IMG/VR virus record: IMGVR_UViG_3300036768_001490
Coordinates: 118,720-182,719 of that record
Source of the DNA: a virus
DNA length: 64,000 bases
Reading direction: 5' to 3' (one strand)
Shown: positions 36,535-45,779 of the stretch, in pieces
Numbering within the stretch: position 1 is the stretch's first letter
How the letters are laid out: each line of letters opens with the position of its first letter
Notes under the pieces: model-generated
Databases searched by the model: none
Seen by the model: the letters and a program-made list of their open reading frames with translations, nothing else
What the model was told of the DNA's origin: nothing
Position numbers and translations under genes: made by a program

Positions 36535-37467
36535 CTAGACGACGGCCTCCTTCCGCGTCAGCTTCTTTTTCTTCTTCCTGTCCAGGCTGCCGTTCTTCTC
36601 CACCTGGCAGTTGCCTGGCGCTGCCTTGCCACTGGTAGCTACTACCCCCAGGCCATTATCGGCGTGGCGGGAAGAGTTCCCTTCCCGCGCGCGCAGCACG
36701 CCGCGCACGCGGCCCGCGCTCTCGTCGATAAGGGACACCATCCTCTTGGCCCTGTCCAGCATCTCCTGGACCTCCTCCCGGACCTGCTGCAACTTCTCCA
36801 GCAGCCCTTCCGTGATCCGGTCCGGCTCCAGCTCCTTGATGGTGCCGAAAACGGCTTCCTCCGCCGCCGCCTCGTAGTTGTTGAATCTCTGCGCCAGGTC
36901 GAATGCCTTTTGCAGGCCGACTACCGGGTTGGTCGGCACCGTAGGCAGACGACCGCCATGCCGCGCGTTCTTGGTCTTGCCCGCCTCCCCGCTACGGACC
37001 TCCCGTTCCAGCTCCTTGGCACTCAGGGAATGCTTGATGACCCGCTCCAGCATCTTCTCCTGTGCCGCGCGGTCGCGCAGCTTCATGATCTCGAACCAGT
37101 GCGACACCTCCATGTGCCTGCCATTCGCCATCGGCCGCGACGTCCACTCGTCCACGAACTCGATGGTGAACTCCTGGGCGAAGTTACGTAGCTTGTAAAG
37201 CGTGGTCGCGCCACCCGGGATATTGTGGTACTCGGCCAGCTGCTTGACAGCGCCCGAGCCGTACTTGGCCTCGTCGGCCAGGATCTGGGGTATCTCGGAC
37301 CCTATCATGTAGTGGACGCGCACCATGACGCCGGCGCCCTTGCTGAGCAGTCCACCCCAGCGCCGGGCCACCTCCTGGGTAGCCGGCGTCATCTCCCGGA
37401 ACACCTTGAGGCGCTCCCGCCCCACCACAGTACCGCCCCCCGCTGCTGTTGCTGTTTTCTCGGACAT
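36535..37467 (-). CDS. Putative DNA-binding protein, unknown family
   Basis: 310 residues, GAGG upstream of the ATG. The N-terminal half is alpha-helical with L-A-E-Y-H-N-I-P-G-G-A-T-T-L-Y-K-L-R, which could be a helix-turn-helix, and V-I-K-H-S-L-S-A-K-E-L-E-R-E-V, a pattern seen in ParB-like or DUF1016-like helical domains. The C-terminus is a coiled coil followed by a Lys-rich tail (K-K-K-K-K-L). It is a single-gene unit with its own terminator and an 11-bp palindrome upstream, consistent with autoregulation. Assignment is tentative. Confidence 0.65.
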   Translation of the reverse strand: MSEKTATAAGGGTVVGRERLKVFREMTPATQEVARRWGGLLSKGAGVMVRVHYMIGSEIPQILADEAKYGSGAVKQLAEYHNIPGGATTLYKLRNFAQEFTIEFVDEWTSRPMANGRHMEVSHWFEIMKLRDRAAQEKMLERVIKHSLSAKELEREVRSGEAGKTKNARHGGRLPTVPTNPVVGLQKAFDLAQRFNNYEAAAEEAVFGTIKELEPDRITEGLLEKLQQVREEVQEMLDRAKRMVSLIDESAGRVRGVLRAREGNSSRHADNGLGVVATSGKAAPGNCQVEKNGSLDRKKKKKLTRKEAVV

Positions 37468-37498
37468 GGTTCATCCTCAGTGAGTAAAACAAAGTCAT

Positions 37499-37509
37499 GG
37501 TCAGTGACC
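37499..37509. promoter_or_regulatory. 11-bp palindrome upstream of the putative DNA-binding gene
   Basis: GGTCAGTGACC is a palindrome with an odd centre, 32 bp upstream of the ATG at 37467, in a short gap that also holds CTCACTGAG. It could be an operator for the gene product. No clear -35/-10 pair is seen. Confidence 0.3.
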
Positions 37510-37558
37510 GTGCCCATACAGTCAATGTACAGAACGCCGTCACCAAAAACCATGCCTT

Positions 37559-38137
37559 TCAGTCTTCCGCGCGCCAGCCCGCCTGGTAGATGCCCTCCAC
37601 GACGTTCTGGAAGAGACGGACATAGAGACGGCTGCCCGTGCCAGGGTCGCTGTGAACCAGGGACAGCCCCCGGTAGGGGACCGCGGCCAGCTCATCGTCC
37701 GTGACCAGCAGGCCATGCCGCACCCCCCGGCGCGGAAACACCAGCCCGACTGCCCGCGCCCCCAGCTCGTCAACCTCCAGGGACGCACGGAACCGCTCGT
37801 ATGCCTGCACGAACGGCGCGTCCCGGAACCGGCGGAACAGCGCCGGCAGCATGGCCCTCGGGTCCAGATGCAACCTGACGCAAGGCAGCTCATCCGCCCC
37901 CAGAAGGATGGGAAAGGATGGATACAGGTCGTTGAAGGCGCGCAGGGTCAGCCACGGCCGGCCGCTGCGACGCTCCTCCTCCTGCCGCAGCTGCCGCACC
38001 GCCGCGGGCGTCAGGCGCAGGGCCCTGACCAGGAAGCGGACCCTTCCCTCCTCGTACTGGGCGGCACGAAACTCCTCCTCTCGACCCGACCGAGCGCCCA
38101 GCAGGCGGCGAAACGGATGGTTGGTATCTTTCTTCAT
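37559..38137 (-). CDS. Unknown protein coupled to the RecA-like gene
   Basis: 192 residues, ATGA overlap with the recombinase stop. Basic N-terminus (M-K-K-D-T-N-H-P-F-R-R-L-L), helical and Arg-rich throughout, with E-L-G-A-R-A-V-G-L-V-F-P-R-R-G near residue 125. The tight coupling suggests a recombination accessory or mediator protein. No family is recognised. Confidence 0.72.
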   Translation of the reverse strand: MKKDTNHPFRRLLGARSGREEEFRAAQYEEGRVRFLVRALRLTPAAVRQLRQEEERRSGRPWLTLRAFNDLYPSFPILLGADELPCVRLHLDPRAMLPALFRRFRDAPFVQAYERFRASLEVDELGARAVGLVFPRRGVRHGLLVTDDELAAVPYRGLSLVHSDPGTGSRLYVRLFQNVVEGIYQAGWRAED

Positions 38138-39801
38138 GGCATGTCCCTGGCCAGCTGGCCCAGCTGCTCCAGATAGTCACCCGCCAGGACTGGACGGCGG
38201 TTGATGCGCAGGGCACAGCGCAGACGGTCCAGCAGCTCCCGGTCCTCGCGGATCAGGGCGCCGACGTCAGACCAGGGCATGGCGTCCTCCCGCTTCATGC
38301 CCAGCGACCTGGACCAGGCCAGGTTCTCCACCTCGGCCGTCTTCGGACATTCGAGGTGGAAGTCGATGTCCTTGAGGGCCTGACGGAAACGGGGGTTGGC
38401 CCGCTCCCCGTGCATGAGCGTGTACAGCAGGTGGACCGTGGACCAGTCCCAGTCCCAGGCGGTGCGCTGCTCCCACTCGCCATCTTCGTTCTTCTCGTCC
38501 CACCACAGCAGGCGGGTCTGGATGCGACGGTGGGTCGGACCAAAGCTGTTCTTCTCGCAGCTGATCTCCACGGGAAAGCCCTCGAAGTTGGCGCACGTGA
38601 TGACCTTCTTGTGCCCGCCAACCTTCTTCAGCTCCAACTCGAACGACTCCTGGAAATTGACCTGCTCGCCCCCCGCCTTGGAGCGCTCCACGTTGCCCGC
38701 ATCGTCCGTCTTGATGCGCAGATGGTTGACCAGCACCAGGCTGAACGGCCACTCGTCCAGCTCCCCCGGAATGGTCCGCATGTAGCGGGTAATCTTGAGA
38801 GCCTCGATGGGGAAGCCGCGAGAGGCAGCACCGTCCCCCGTCGTGCCTCGCTGACCCGTCCGCCGGTCCAGCTTGCCCAGGATCGCCTCCTGCGTCTCCT
38901 CGCTCGACTTGCCCATGATCGAGTCCACGCCGTACAGCACCGGGATGGTACGCCCGGGGCCGGGAGACTCCTTGCTCCCCTCCATCCCGGCCTTGGTGCT
39001 CTGGATACTGAAGCTGAGCTTCCGCTGCCAGTCCTCGACCGACTTGCAGCGGGCCAACGGCATCATGTCGAAAAACTCCTTACCCAGGATCGACCTGTAC
39101 CAGTTCGGATTGAACTTCGACTCGGCCTCGTTCAGGTACATGCCACCCCCGGCCAGGAAGAACCAGCGGCCGAACTCTGCCAGCAGGCCCGACTTGCCGA
39201 CGCCGTGGCGGGCCACCAGCTGGAACACCAGACCCAGCGGGAAGCCGTCCTGCGCCAGCACGAACTCCATCGGCAGACAGCCAGGATACCTGGCAGCAGC
39301 CTCGCCGTGGCCAGCGTACATGGGGATGCAGATGATGAGAGCGTCCGCCTCGCTGCCAACATAGACGCTCTTGTGGCCAAACTTCTTCCGTGCCAGCTCT
39401 GCCTGACCACGGAAGAAGGCGTCCAGGGCCTTGCCCCGGTTCCGCCCCTTCCAGTCCGCCAGGCGCGCCTCGTCCTTCCGGCTGAGCTTGCGCTGGTCCA
39501 GGGAAATGACCCGCCGCCGGACAACGTTTCCGCCTCCAGCGCCCTTCCCCGAGGATCTGCCAAGGTCGTCAGACCCAGGAGGAGCAGCCCACTTGCCCAG
39601 GTCCAGAAGGTCGTCGCCCAGCTGCTGGCCGGCAGGAGCAGAAGGCAGTGCCTTCCCTGACTCCTCCGCGCCAACATCCTGGCCGTTCAGCACCTTCCCA
39701 TCCGCGTCCGATCCCTTTCGGACCTTCCCCTTACTGCTGGCCCGCCGGCGTCCGCCCAAGACAGATGGTCTTCCGGTGGGGTCACGCTTCTTACCTGCCA
39801 T
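38134..39801 (-). CDS. RecA/UvsX-like recombinase
   Basis: 555 residues from the ATG at 39801 (GTGAGGG). The first ~110 residues are Lys/Gly/Asp-rich and disordered. The RecA core has Walker A R-H-G-V-G-K-S-G-L-L (GVGKS at 200-204), a conserved A-E-S-K-F-N after it, and Walker B-like I-P-V-L-Y-G-V-D-S-I-M. The next strand reads F-S-L-V-L-V-N-H-L-R, as in RecA-family proteins. It would polymerise on ssDNA and drive strand exchange. It sits beside the acidic-tailed protein that may be its ssDNA-binding partner. Longer than most UvsX proteins because of both termini. Confidence 0.85.
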   Translation of the reverse strand: MAGKKRDPTGRPSVLGGRRRASSKGKVRKGSDADGKVLNGQDVGAEESGKALPSAPAGQQLGDDLLDLGKWAAPPGSDDLGRSSGKGAGGGNVVRRRVISLDQRKLSRKDEARLADWKGRNRGKALDAFFRGQAELARKKFGHKSVYVGSEADALIICIPMYAGHGEAAARYPGCLPMEFVLAQDGFPLGLVFQLVARHGVGKSGLLAEFGRWFFLAGGGMYLNEAESKFNPNWYRSILGKEFFDMMPLARCKSVEDWQRKLSFSIQSTKAGMEGSKESPGPGRTIPVLYGVDSIMGKSSEETQEAILGKLDRRTGQRGTTGDGAASRGFPIEALKITRYMRTIPGELDEWPFSLVLVNHLRIKTDDAGNVERSKAGGEQVNFQESFELELKKVGGHKKVITCANFEGFPVEISCEKNSFGPTHRRIQTRLLWWDEKNEDGEWEQRTAWDWDWSTVHLLYTLMHGERANPRFRQALKDIDFHLECPKTAEVENLAWSRSLGMKREDAMPWSDVGALIREDRELLDRLRCALRINRRPVLAGDYLEQLGQLARDMP

Positions 39802-39867
39802 TGCCCTCACCCCCGTGGGGCCAAGCGGAGCAACAGTGTCGCTCCGCTCGGCCCAGGTCAAAAGATC

Positions 39868-41724
39868 CTACTTCTCCCTTCGCTTCGAAACCCCTCCAGC
39901 CGGCGGCCGCGGCGGAGCCTTCTCCGGCATGCTCCTTTTCGCCGACCTGGACGCAGCTTCCTCCACGGAAGGAGCGCCCGTCTTACCGAACTTCGGAGCA
40001 GGGTGCTTCTTCTTGCCCGCACCCTTGCTGGTGGACAGATCCTCGTCAGCATCCATGAAGTCGAGCAGGCCCTTCTTCGACCTGGAAGCGGCCGGTCTGC
40101 CCTCGTCCTCGTCCTCCTCGTCCTCGTCTTCTTCCTCCTCGTCTTCGTCCTCGTCTTCGTCTTCGTCCTTGTCTTCCTCCTCGTCCTCGTCTTCTTCCTC
40201 CTCGTCTTCGTCCTTGTCTTCCTCCTCGTCGTCTTCCTCCTCGTCCTTGTCTTCTTCTTCTTCTTCTTCTTCGTCCTCGTCCTCTTCCCTGTTTTCGGCC
40301 CCGTCCTCGTCCTCGTCTTCTTCCTCCTCTTCCTCGTCGTCATCTCTCAGCGAGGTGGCGCTGCCACGGCGGACGTTGGCCAGGGAGCCGCTGGCACGGC
40401 CGAACTCGTCCACCTCGTCCTCGTCCTCATCCTCATCATCCTTCACGACCGAACGGGAGCTGCTGCCGCGCAGGACCGGGTCTTTGCGGACAGGCAGGCG
40501 GCGCGAAGCGTCCCGCTCTTCCTCGTCGTCATCACCATCCTCGTCGTCGTCATCCTCACGATTCCCGGCGTAGCCCTTCTCCGGGACCACCATGACAACC
40601 CTCTGCTGGAAGATGCCACGGACCTCGTCCGTGAGCAACTCGTCGTGGTCGCCAAGCGCCCAGATGATGAGCTTGGGAACGGACCGGAACGCCTGGGCGA
40701 TCCACAGCATCTGCTGCTCCGGCGGACCAATATGGAGCAGCCCCGGCACGCGGTTGCCGTTGATGTCCTCGCCCGGGAACCAGAACTGAAGGTGGTCGAA
40801 CAGGAAGTCCACGTCCTCGCTGTCCAGATCTGGCTGGTAGACACGGCCGTCCAGCCGGAACTCCCGGTGGATCGCCGCCTCGTATCCCTGTGTCTCCGCG
40901 ATCTCGCCGCTCCAGGACGAATGGTGGCCAACGATCCGGGTCTTGTAAGGGTTGAAGATCTGGACGAAGCTCCCTCCCTTGACAACACGCTTCTTGGGCA
41001 AGAACGTGCCGACCGGGTCGCCGAAGACGAAGCCGCAGTTGACGTCCTCGGACTCGTCACCCTCGAACTCGTCCTTGCGCAGGTTGAACATGTCCATCAT
41101 GGCGTCACCAGCAGACTTCTTCAGCTGGATGACGCACAGGTCGTCCTTGCCCAGGCCGAACGGCTTGTCCCGCCGCTCCATGTAGTTCTTGTCCCCGTTG
41201 ACAAGAACGCATCCCTGTACGAAGCGGACAGCGGACGGCGGCGAGATGGAGGGGCCTTTCCCCTTGCCGCCCCGCATGAGCTTGTTCCACTCGCTGTCCC
41301 ACTTCCTGCCGTTACCGAACTTCCCCTGGTCATGCGCCTGCTTGCAGGCGTTGTAGATGATGTTCCAGGGGCTGGTTGCCCTGGCCGCCCGGTCCTGGGC
41401 CAGCCAGCAGATGAAGGTCTGCCGCGGGCAGTCCGGCATACCGATGCCGAGGGCGGCCCAGACCTTGACCACCCACTCGGTATAGGAGTCCTCCTCGGCC
41501 GACTTCCTCCCCGGCAACAGCATGTTCTCGGGGTCTTCATACGACCGCGCCGGGAACGGACGGAAGACCAGCGGACCCTCCTCCCACTTCGGCCGGATAA
41601 GGTTCACCGTGGTCAATCCATCGTTCAGCGTGTGGTCCCCGGCAGGGATGTAACTTTCCCTGCCGCCATCCCGCTTGCTGTCGTAGTCGGACGGCTTGCG
41701 GGGTGCCATTGGTTTGCGCGCCAT
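39868..41724 (-). CDS. Putative ssDNA-binding/replication protein with a giant acidic tail
   Basis: 618 residues, strong SD (AAGGAGGAACG) at 41724. The N-terminal ~390 residues form a globular domain with C-P-R-Q-T-F-I-C-W, many aromatic residues and a G-S-F-V-Q-I-F-N-P-Y-K-T segment. Then comes an extraordinary Asp/Glu region: about 100 residues near the C-terminus are almost only E, D and a few K. A final basic tail follows. Phage SSBs carry acidic C-terminal tails that recruit partners, and the gene neighbours recA-like and kinase genes, so a gp32-type role is plausible. The core does not show an OB signature I can verify. Confidence 0.6.
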   Translation of the reverse strand: MARKPMAPRKPSDYDSKRDGGRESYIPAGDHTLNDGLTTVNLIRPKWEEGPLVFRPFPARSYEDPENMLLPGRKSAEEDSYTEWVVKVWAALGIGMPDCPRQTFICWLAQDRAARATSPWNIIYNACKQAHDQGKFGNGRKWDSEWNKLMRGGKGKGPSISPPSAVRFVQGCVLVNGDKNYMERRDKPFGLGKDDLCVIQLKKSAGDAMMDMFNLRKDEFEGDESEDVNCGFVFGDPVGTFLPKKRVVKGGSFVQIFNPYKTRIVGHHSSWSGEIAETQGYEAAIHREFRLDGRVYQPDLDSEDVDFLFDHLQFWFPGEDINGNRVPGLLHIGPPEQQMLWIAQAFRSVPKLIIWALGDHDELLTDEVRGIFQQRVVMVVPEKGYAGNREDDDDEDGDDDEEERDASRRLPVRKDPVLRGSSSRSVVKDDEDEDEDEVDEFGRASGSLANVRRGSATSLRDDDEEEEEEDEDEDGAENREEDEDEEEEEEEDKDEEEDDEEEDKDEDEEEEDEDEEEDKDEDEDEDEDEEEEDEDEEDEDEGRPAASRSKKGLLDFMDADEDLSTSKGAGKKKHPAPKFGKTGAPSVEEAASRSAKRSMPEKAPPRPPAGGVSKRREK

Positions 41725-41755
41725 ACGTTCCTCCTTCCTCCATCGGACTCGGTCA

Positions 41756-42379
41756 TCAACGTACCTGAGTAAACGCCCCGCCATGCAGCAGGCGCAACAG
41801 CTTATGCAGGCGGGCATACAGTTCCAACCGCGACCCGTGGTTGGGAACCACCAGGTCGCAGTCCTCCGGACCGTACTCCACCGTATGGTCCACCGGCACG
41901 CGCGGGTTGTCGATCCAGAGCGTCAGGCCGACAACGCCGGAGCGCACCGCCTCGTCCAGTTCCAGCCGGCCCCGGATGCCGACCGCAATGTCGCCGGCGC
42001 CGAGGCACATGCGGACCAGAAGGTCGTACTCCTTGCCGCGGATAGCGTGGCAGGCGTTGATCCAGAAGGACCGGTGCTGGTGCCGCTCGGCCCAGGCACG
42101 CTCGACAGCCACCCCGGCCATGTGGGCCACCAGGGGCAGGGCCATCCAGGAAGCCGAGCGCGGGTACACCATCTCTGTGTGCCCGCACAGGAACTCGGCA
42201 GCGGTGTCCTTGCCGGCACGCCCCATGCCGCAAATCCCCAGCGGGATGATGCGCCGCTCCTGCCGCCAGCGGCAGCGTTCCACATACCGGGCAGCCAGCC
42301 CCTCCAGGTAGTCCCGGTGGGCAGCACGGGCCGCAGCCGCACGCCCCTCCAAGTCGTCCAGGGAGTAATTGGCCTCCAC
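41756..42379 (-). CDS. P-loop nucleotide kinase (deoxynucleoside monophosphate kinase-like)
   Basis: 207 residues from a GTG at 42379, with GGAGGT 9 nt upstream. Walker A is L-G-I-C-G-M-G-R-A-G-K-D-T-A (48-60), with GKD as in phage dNMP kinases. The C-terminus has D-C-D-L-V-V-P-N-H-G-S-R-L-E-L-Y, the pattern of the adenine-contact region in that family. It would phosphorylate dNMPs for DNA synthesis, complementing ThyX. A copy of the 17-bp A/T box lies just upstream. Confidence 0.82.
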   Translation of the reverse strand: MEANYSLDDLEGRAAAARAAHRDYLEGLAARYVERCRWRQERRIIPLGICGMGRAGKDTAAEFLCGHTEMVYPRSASWMALPLVAHMAGVAVERAWAERHQHRSFWINACHAIRGKEYDLLVRMCLGAGDIAVGIRGRLELDEAVRSGVVGLTLWIDNPRVPVDHTVEYGPEDCDLVVPNHGSRLELYARLHKLLRLLHGGAFTQVR

Positions 42380-42401
42380 CTCTCTTCTACCTCCGCCAAC
42401 C

Positions 42402-42418
42402 TAAAATCCGTTTTTTGA
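42402..42418 (-). promoter_or_regulatory. Recurrent A/T-rich 17-bp box upstream of the kinase
   Basis: TAAAATCCGTTTTTTGA on the plus strand, 22 bp upstream of the GTG at 42379 and ahead of its SD. It shares 13 of 17 positions or more with the boxes at 26934 and 59546. The 42380-42486 gap holds nothing else. Confidence 0.45.
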
Positions 42419-42486
42419 AGCCATGACCGACAGGTATCCTCCCCCATTTTATGCGCCAGCCGCGCCACGGCAGCCGGCAACGCCTC

Positions 42487-45400
42487 TCACTCCTCCTCCG
42501 TGGGAATGCCCAGGCGGGCATACTCGCCCGGAGGGATCTCTTCGCCCCAGTGGTTCTCCACGGAAAAACTCAGCCCCAGGTGGTAGGGACCGTCGCCCCG
42601 GGGCCTCCCGTCCAGGTACGTCGGCCAGATCTCGACCATGTCCACCATCGCCCAGTGAATCAGCTTCTTCGCGTAAGGGACCAGGGCGTAACGCGCCTCG
42701 ACCAGGCCGGCATCGTGCATTTGCAGCAGCAGGCGGATGTCGTTCTTCAGCCCCTGGCGCTCGATGGCATCCACCAGGAAGGCCAGGCCCCGGTCCACGG
42801 CGGAAGCGATCATGCCCTGCATGGGAAAGTTCATCGCCTGCCGCTCGATCTCTCCCACCATCTTGTCATCCACGGCGGTGGAGAAGCGGCGGTAGCGGCC
42901 GAAGCAGTGGCACAGCCAGCGCTCCTCCACCGCCCGGCGACGGACCTCGGCGTAGAAGGTGCTCAGCTCGGGGTACATGCGCTGCATGATGGTGTCAATG
43001 ACCATCTGGGCCTGCTCCGGCGTGGCCGGAATGCCCTGTTCCCGTGCCTGCAAGGCAATCGACTTGGCACCGCCGCCGTAGGCGATGCCGAAGATCACGC
43101 TCTTGGCCAGCTTGCGAAAATGGCCCTTGCCAGCCAACTCCAGGCCGAACTTCGACGGGTGGCAGTCCAGCTGGAATGCCATCTTGGCCACATGGCTGTG
43201 GATGTCGTAGTAGTCCGGGTGCGGGTAGCCACAGCGCGGGCACGAGCCAGGGTTGTCCGGGCAGCACCCCTTCGCCTTGCGGCCACGGACATCGTAGCCC
43301 CGTTCCGGATAGGTGTTGGCCCGGACGCAGTGCTCCTGCAACATCCGGGAGCCGGACATCAGGGCCATGCCATACAGCTCCGCCCCCTTGTAGTCGAACT
43401 CGATGAGGGCAAAGCCAGGCGAGGCACGGAGGACACTCCGCAGCTTGTGCCGGTAGTTCTCCTTTCCCAGCAAACGGGCATAGTCCGGGTCGCGCCCCTT
43501 GCTGATGTTCTGCAAGTTCGGCCGCCGAGACTTCCAGCGCCCCGTCTCCGCCGTGGCGTACAGGTGAGTGCGCACCCTGCCGTCGCTGTCCAGCGAGGCG
43601 GCCAGCCCGGAGTCGTATTCCAGGAAGCCGTCCTCGTCCTCTACCCAGTGGTCGTCCTCGTCCGTCCGCGGCGGACGCAGGACGCTCTTGAGCACCTGGT
43701 CCAGAAAACGGTAGTCCCGCAGCAGGTTGATCGGCTCGGCCAGATCCAGGTTCTCCTGGGCCAGGACGCCCAGGACCATCTTGCCCGTGGCCGGAGTGGC
43801 GTCCCGGTCCAGCCCGAGCTGCCGCAACGTCTTCCACTGCCGCGGCGGCTTGCTGGTGTCCAGCAACGGCTCGACGTACAGCGAGCGCGCTCCCGGCGGC
43901 CGCAGGCGCACGGGCCGGCCGTCCGCGTCCCGCTTGCCGTTCAGCCTCTCGCCGAACAGGAACTCGCGCACCTGGTAGGTGCTGCGGACGTTGAATTCGG
44001 GCCAGCGGGCCCACTCCTGCAACTTCTGCTCCTGCGCTGCCCTGGCCGTGAGAAAGTTCCGCGTCAGCAGGTCCACGCGCTGGCGGTCCACCAGGATGCC
44101 ATTCTGGTGGATGGTCAGGATGGCCTTCTGCGCCACCATCGACTCCCAGAACGGCTCCCAGACGCAGTGGCCCTCGTAGTCCCTGTCCAGCAGCGGCATC
44201 ATGGCCCGCGCGCTGCGCAAGGGGACGTCCGCGTCGTAGTTGGCATACGGTACGATGATCTCGTCCGGCAGCTCGCCGAACCCTTCCAGAGACTCGCGCG
44301 AGATGCCGCGCTCCTTGCAATACTCCCGCAAGGCGTCCTCCAGGGCGATGTCATAGCGCGGCGCCGTCGTGTAGCGCATGGCAAGCATCTCCAGCCCCAG
44401 CGGCGCCGTCTCCTCGATGGCGTGGTGCATGTAAGCCGTGTCCAGCCAGCCCTCGCCGTCACGCAGACGCTGCCAGGCGGTCCGGCCGTCCGGGGAAGCA
44501 TACAGAGGAACCGGACAGGAGCGGACCGGATCGAAGCCGTAATAGGTCAGCCACTCCAAGTCGCTGACGAAGAAGTGGCCGACCGCGCGCTTGCCGCGCA
44601 TGAACCGCTGCAGCAGGCGCAGGAGCCGCCGCACGGCGGGACGGCCCTTGCGGTCCAAAAAGGCGCAGCGTCCGTCCGACGTGGTGATGACGAAGCAGGC
44701 GCTCTTCTTCTCCGCCCAGCTGAGCTGCACGGTGCGCAGCCGGCTGCCCGGGTTCATGGGGTGCCGGCCATGCCACTCCGCGTCGATGCCGACCAGACGC
44801 TCCCGCGGCGGAAGTTTGGACAGGAAGGCATCCGCCTCGCGCGCCCACTCCTCCGCCTCCTCCAGACGATAGTAGGCGCGGTGGTCGATTCCGTGTTCCG
44901 CCCGCGTGAAGTCATGCCCCTGCAGCAGCAAGGAGAAACGGGACAGGTTGCTCTGGAGGATGCGGGACTTCTCCGGCGAGCGGCTGACCTCCGCCGGATG
45001 CAGCACGGCCATGACCTGGGCCGTGTGAAACTCCGGCGGCTCGTCCGCCGAGCGGTTGACGCGGAAGGTGTACGGCACCACCCGGCCAGCCATGTAGGAG
45101 ATGTTGAAGCGCTCCCCCAGCAGCCACTTGCTGGCGTCCGAGCCCAGGCACAGGATGTAGCGCGGACGCACCAGGCGCAGCTCCTGGGCCAGCAGCGGCA
45201 GACAGTCGCGGACCCAGCTGGCCCGCAGACTGGCGCCCGCGTCCTCGGGGGGCATGAACTTGCACAGGTTGGTGACATACCAGCGGTCGGCACCGCGGAC
45301 GCGCAGTTCCCGCAGGAGTCCCACCAGGACTTCACCCGAGGCGCCGACCAGGTTCCTTCCCTCGCGCGTCTCTTCCCGCCAGGGCATCTTGCCCAGGATC

Positions 45401-45753
45401 AGCACGTCCGCCGGCCGCGGTCCGTCCACCCGCGGCGCCTCGTAGGTCGGGTCCGCCAACGAACGCGCCCACTCCTCGGCGTGCTGCCCCCAGATGTGCC
45501 CCGGCACGAACGTCACCGGGGCCAGCCTCCCCTGCCGGACCTCCACGTCCAGGGTGAAGCCGACCTCGCGCAGCGCCCGCCGGTACAGCCCCTGCAAGAT
45601 AGCACCGGGAACGTAGGTGCCCTCCCGCTTCCCGTTCCTGTCCAGCACCGTGTCGTCGCCCAGGTCCATCGCCTGCCGCAGGAAGTCTGGCCCCGGCGGC
45701 GGCATCCCCGGCGCGTTCCACGGCCAGAGGTCCACAGTCCGGTCCTTCCCCAT
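42487..45753 (-). CDS. Family A DNA polymerase with N-terminal uracil-DNA-glycosylase domain
   Basis: 1088 residues, SD GGAGGG. Residues ~113-260 are a UDG-superfamily domain (L-I-L-G-K-M-P-W-R-E-E, then N-L-V-G-A-S-G-E, Y-V-T-N-L-C-K and V-L-H-P-A). The 3'-5' exonuclease follows, with G-I-D-A-E-W (D324, E326). The polymerase domain has motif A F-D-Y-K-G-A-E-L (D787), fingers K-S-V-I-F-G-I-A-Y-G (K884) and motif C M-H-D-A (1012-1015), where the usual H-D-E reads H-D-A. A Cys-rich insert (C-C-P-D-N-P-G-S-C-P-R-C) lies between motifs A and B. SPO1-type phage polymerases share the UDG fusion. It is the main replicase. Confidence 0.93.
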   Translation of the reverse strand: MGKDRTVDLWPWNAPGMPPPGPDFLRQAMDLGDDTVLDRNGKREGTYVPGAILQGLYRRALREVGFTLDVEVRQGRLAPVTFVPGHIWGQHAEEWARSLADPTYEAPRVDGPRPADVLILGKMPWREETREGRNLVGASGEVLVGLLRELRVRGADRWYVTNLCKFMPPEDAGASLRASWVRDCLPLLAQELRLVRPRYILCLGSDASKWLLGERFNISYMAGRVVPYTFRVNRSADEPPEFHTAQVMAVLHPAEVSRSPEKSRILQSNLSRFSLLLQGHDFTRAEHGIDHRAYYRLEEAEEWAREADAFLSKLPPRERLVGIDAEWHGRHPMNPGSRLRTVQLSWAEKKSACFVITTSDGRCAFLDRKGRPAVRRLLRLLQRFMRGKRAVGHFFVSDLEWLTYYGFDPVRSCPVPLYASPDGRTAWQRLRDGEGWLDTAYMHHAIEETAPLGLEMLAMRYTTAPRYDIALEDALREYCKERGISRESLEGFGELPDEIIVPYANYDADVPLRSARAMMPLLDRDYEGHCVWEPFWESMVAQKAILTIHQNGILVDRQRVDLLTRNFLTARAAQEQKLQEWARWPEFNVRSTYQVREFLFGERLNGKRDADGRPVRLRPPGARSLYVEPLLDTSKPPRQWKTLRQLGLDRDATPATGKMVLGVLAQENLDLAEPINLLRDYRFLDQVLKSVLRPPRTDEDDHWVEDEDGFLEYDSGLAASLDSDGRVRTHLYATAETGRWKSRRPNLQNISKGRDPDYARLLGKENYRHKLRSVLRASPGFALIEFDYKGAELYGMALMSGSRMLQEHCVRANTYPERGYDVRGRKAKGCCPDNPGSCPRCGYPHPDYYDIHSHVAKMAFQLDCHPSKFGLELAGKGHFRKLAKSVIFGIAYGGGAKSIALQAREQGIPATPEQAQMVIDTIMQRMYPELSTFYAEVRRRAVEERWLCHCFGRYRRFSTAVDDKMVGEIERQAMNFPMQGMIASAVDRGLAFLVDAIERQGLKNDIRLLLQMHDAGLVEARYALVPYAKKLIHWAMVDMVEIWPTYLDGRPRGDGPYHLGLSFSVENHWGEEIPPGEYARLGIPTEEE

Positions 45754-45779
45754 CTGTCTTCCCTCCGGTCCAGCGTTGC

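Noticed and set aside
39431-40573. Plus-strand frame with very long serine runs
   Set aside because: The serine runs are the complement of the Asp/Glu codons of the minus-strand acidic tail. No ribosome site or domain.
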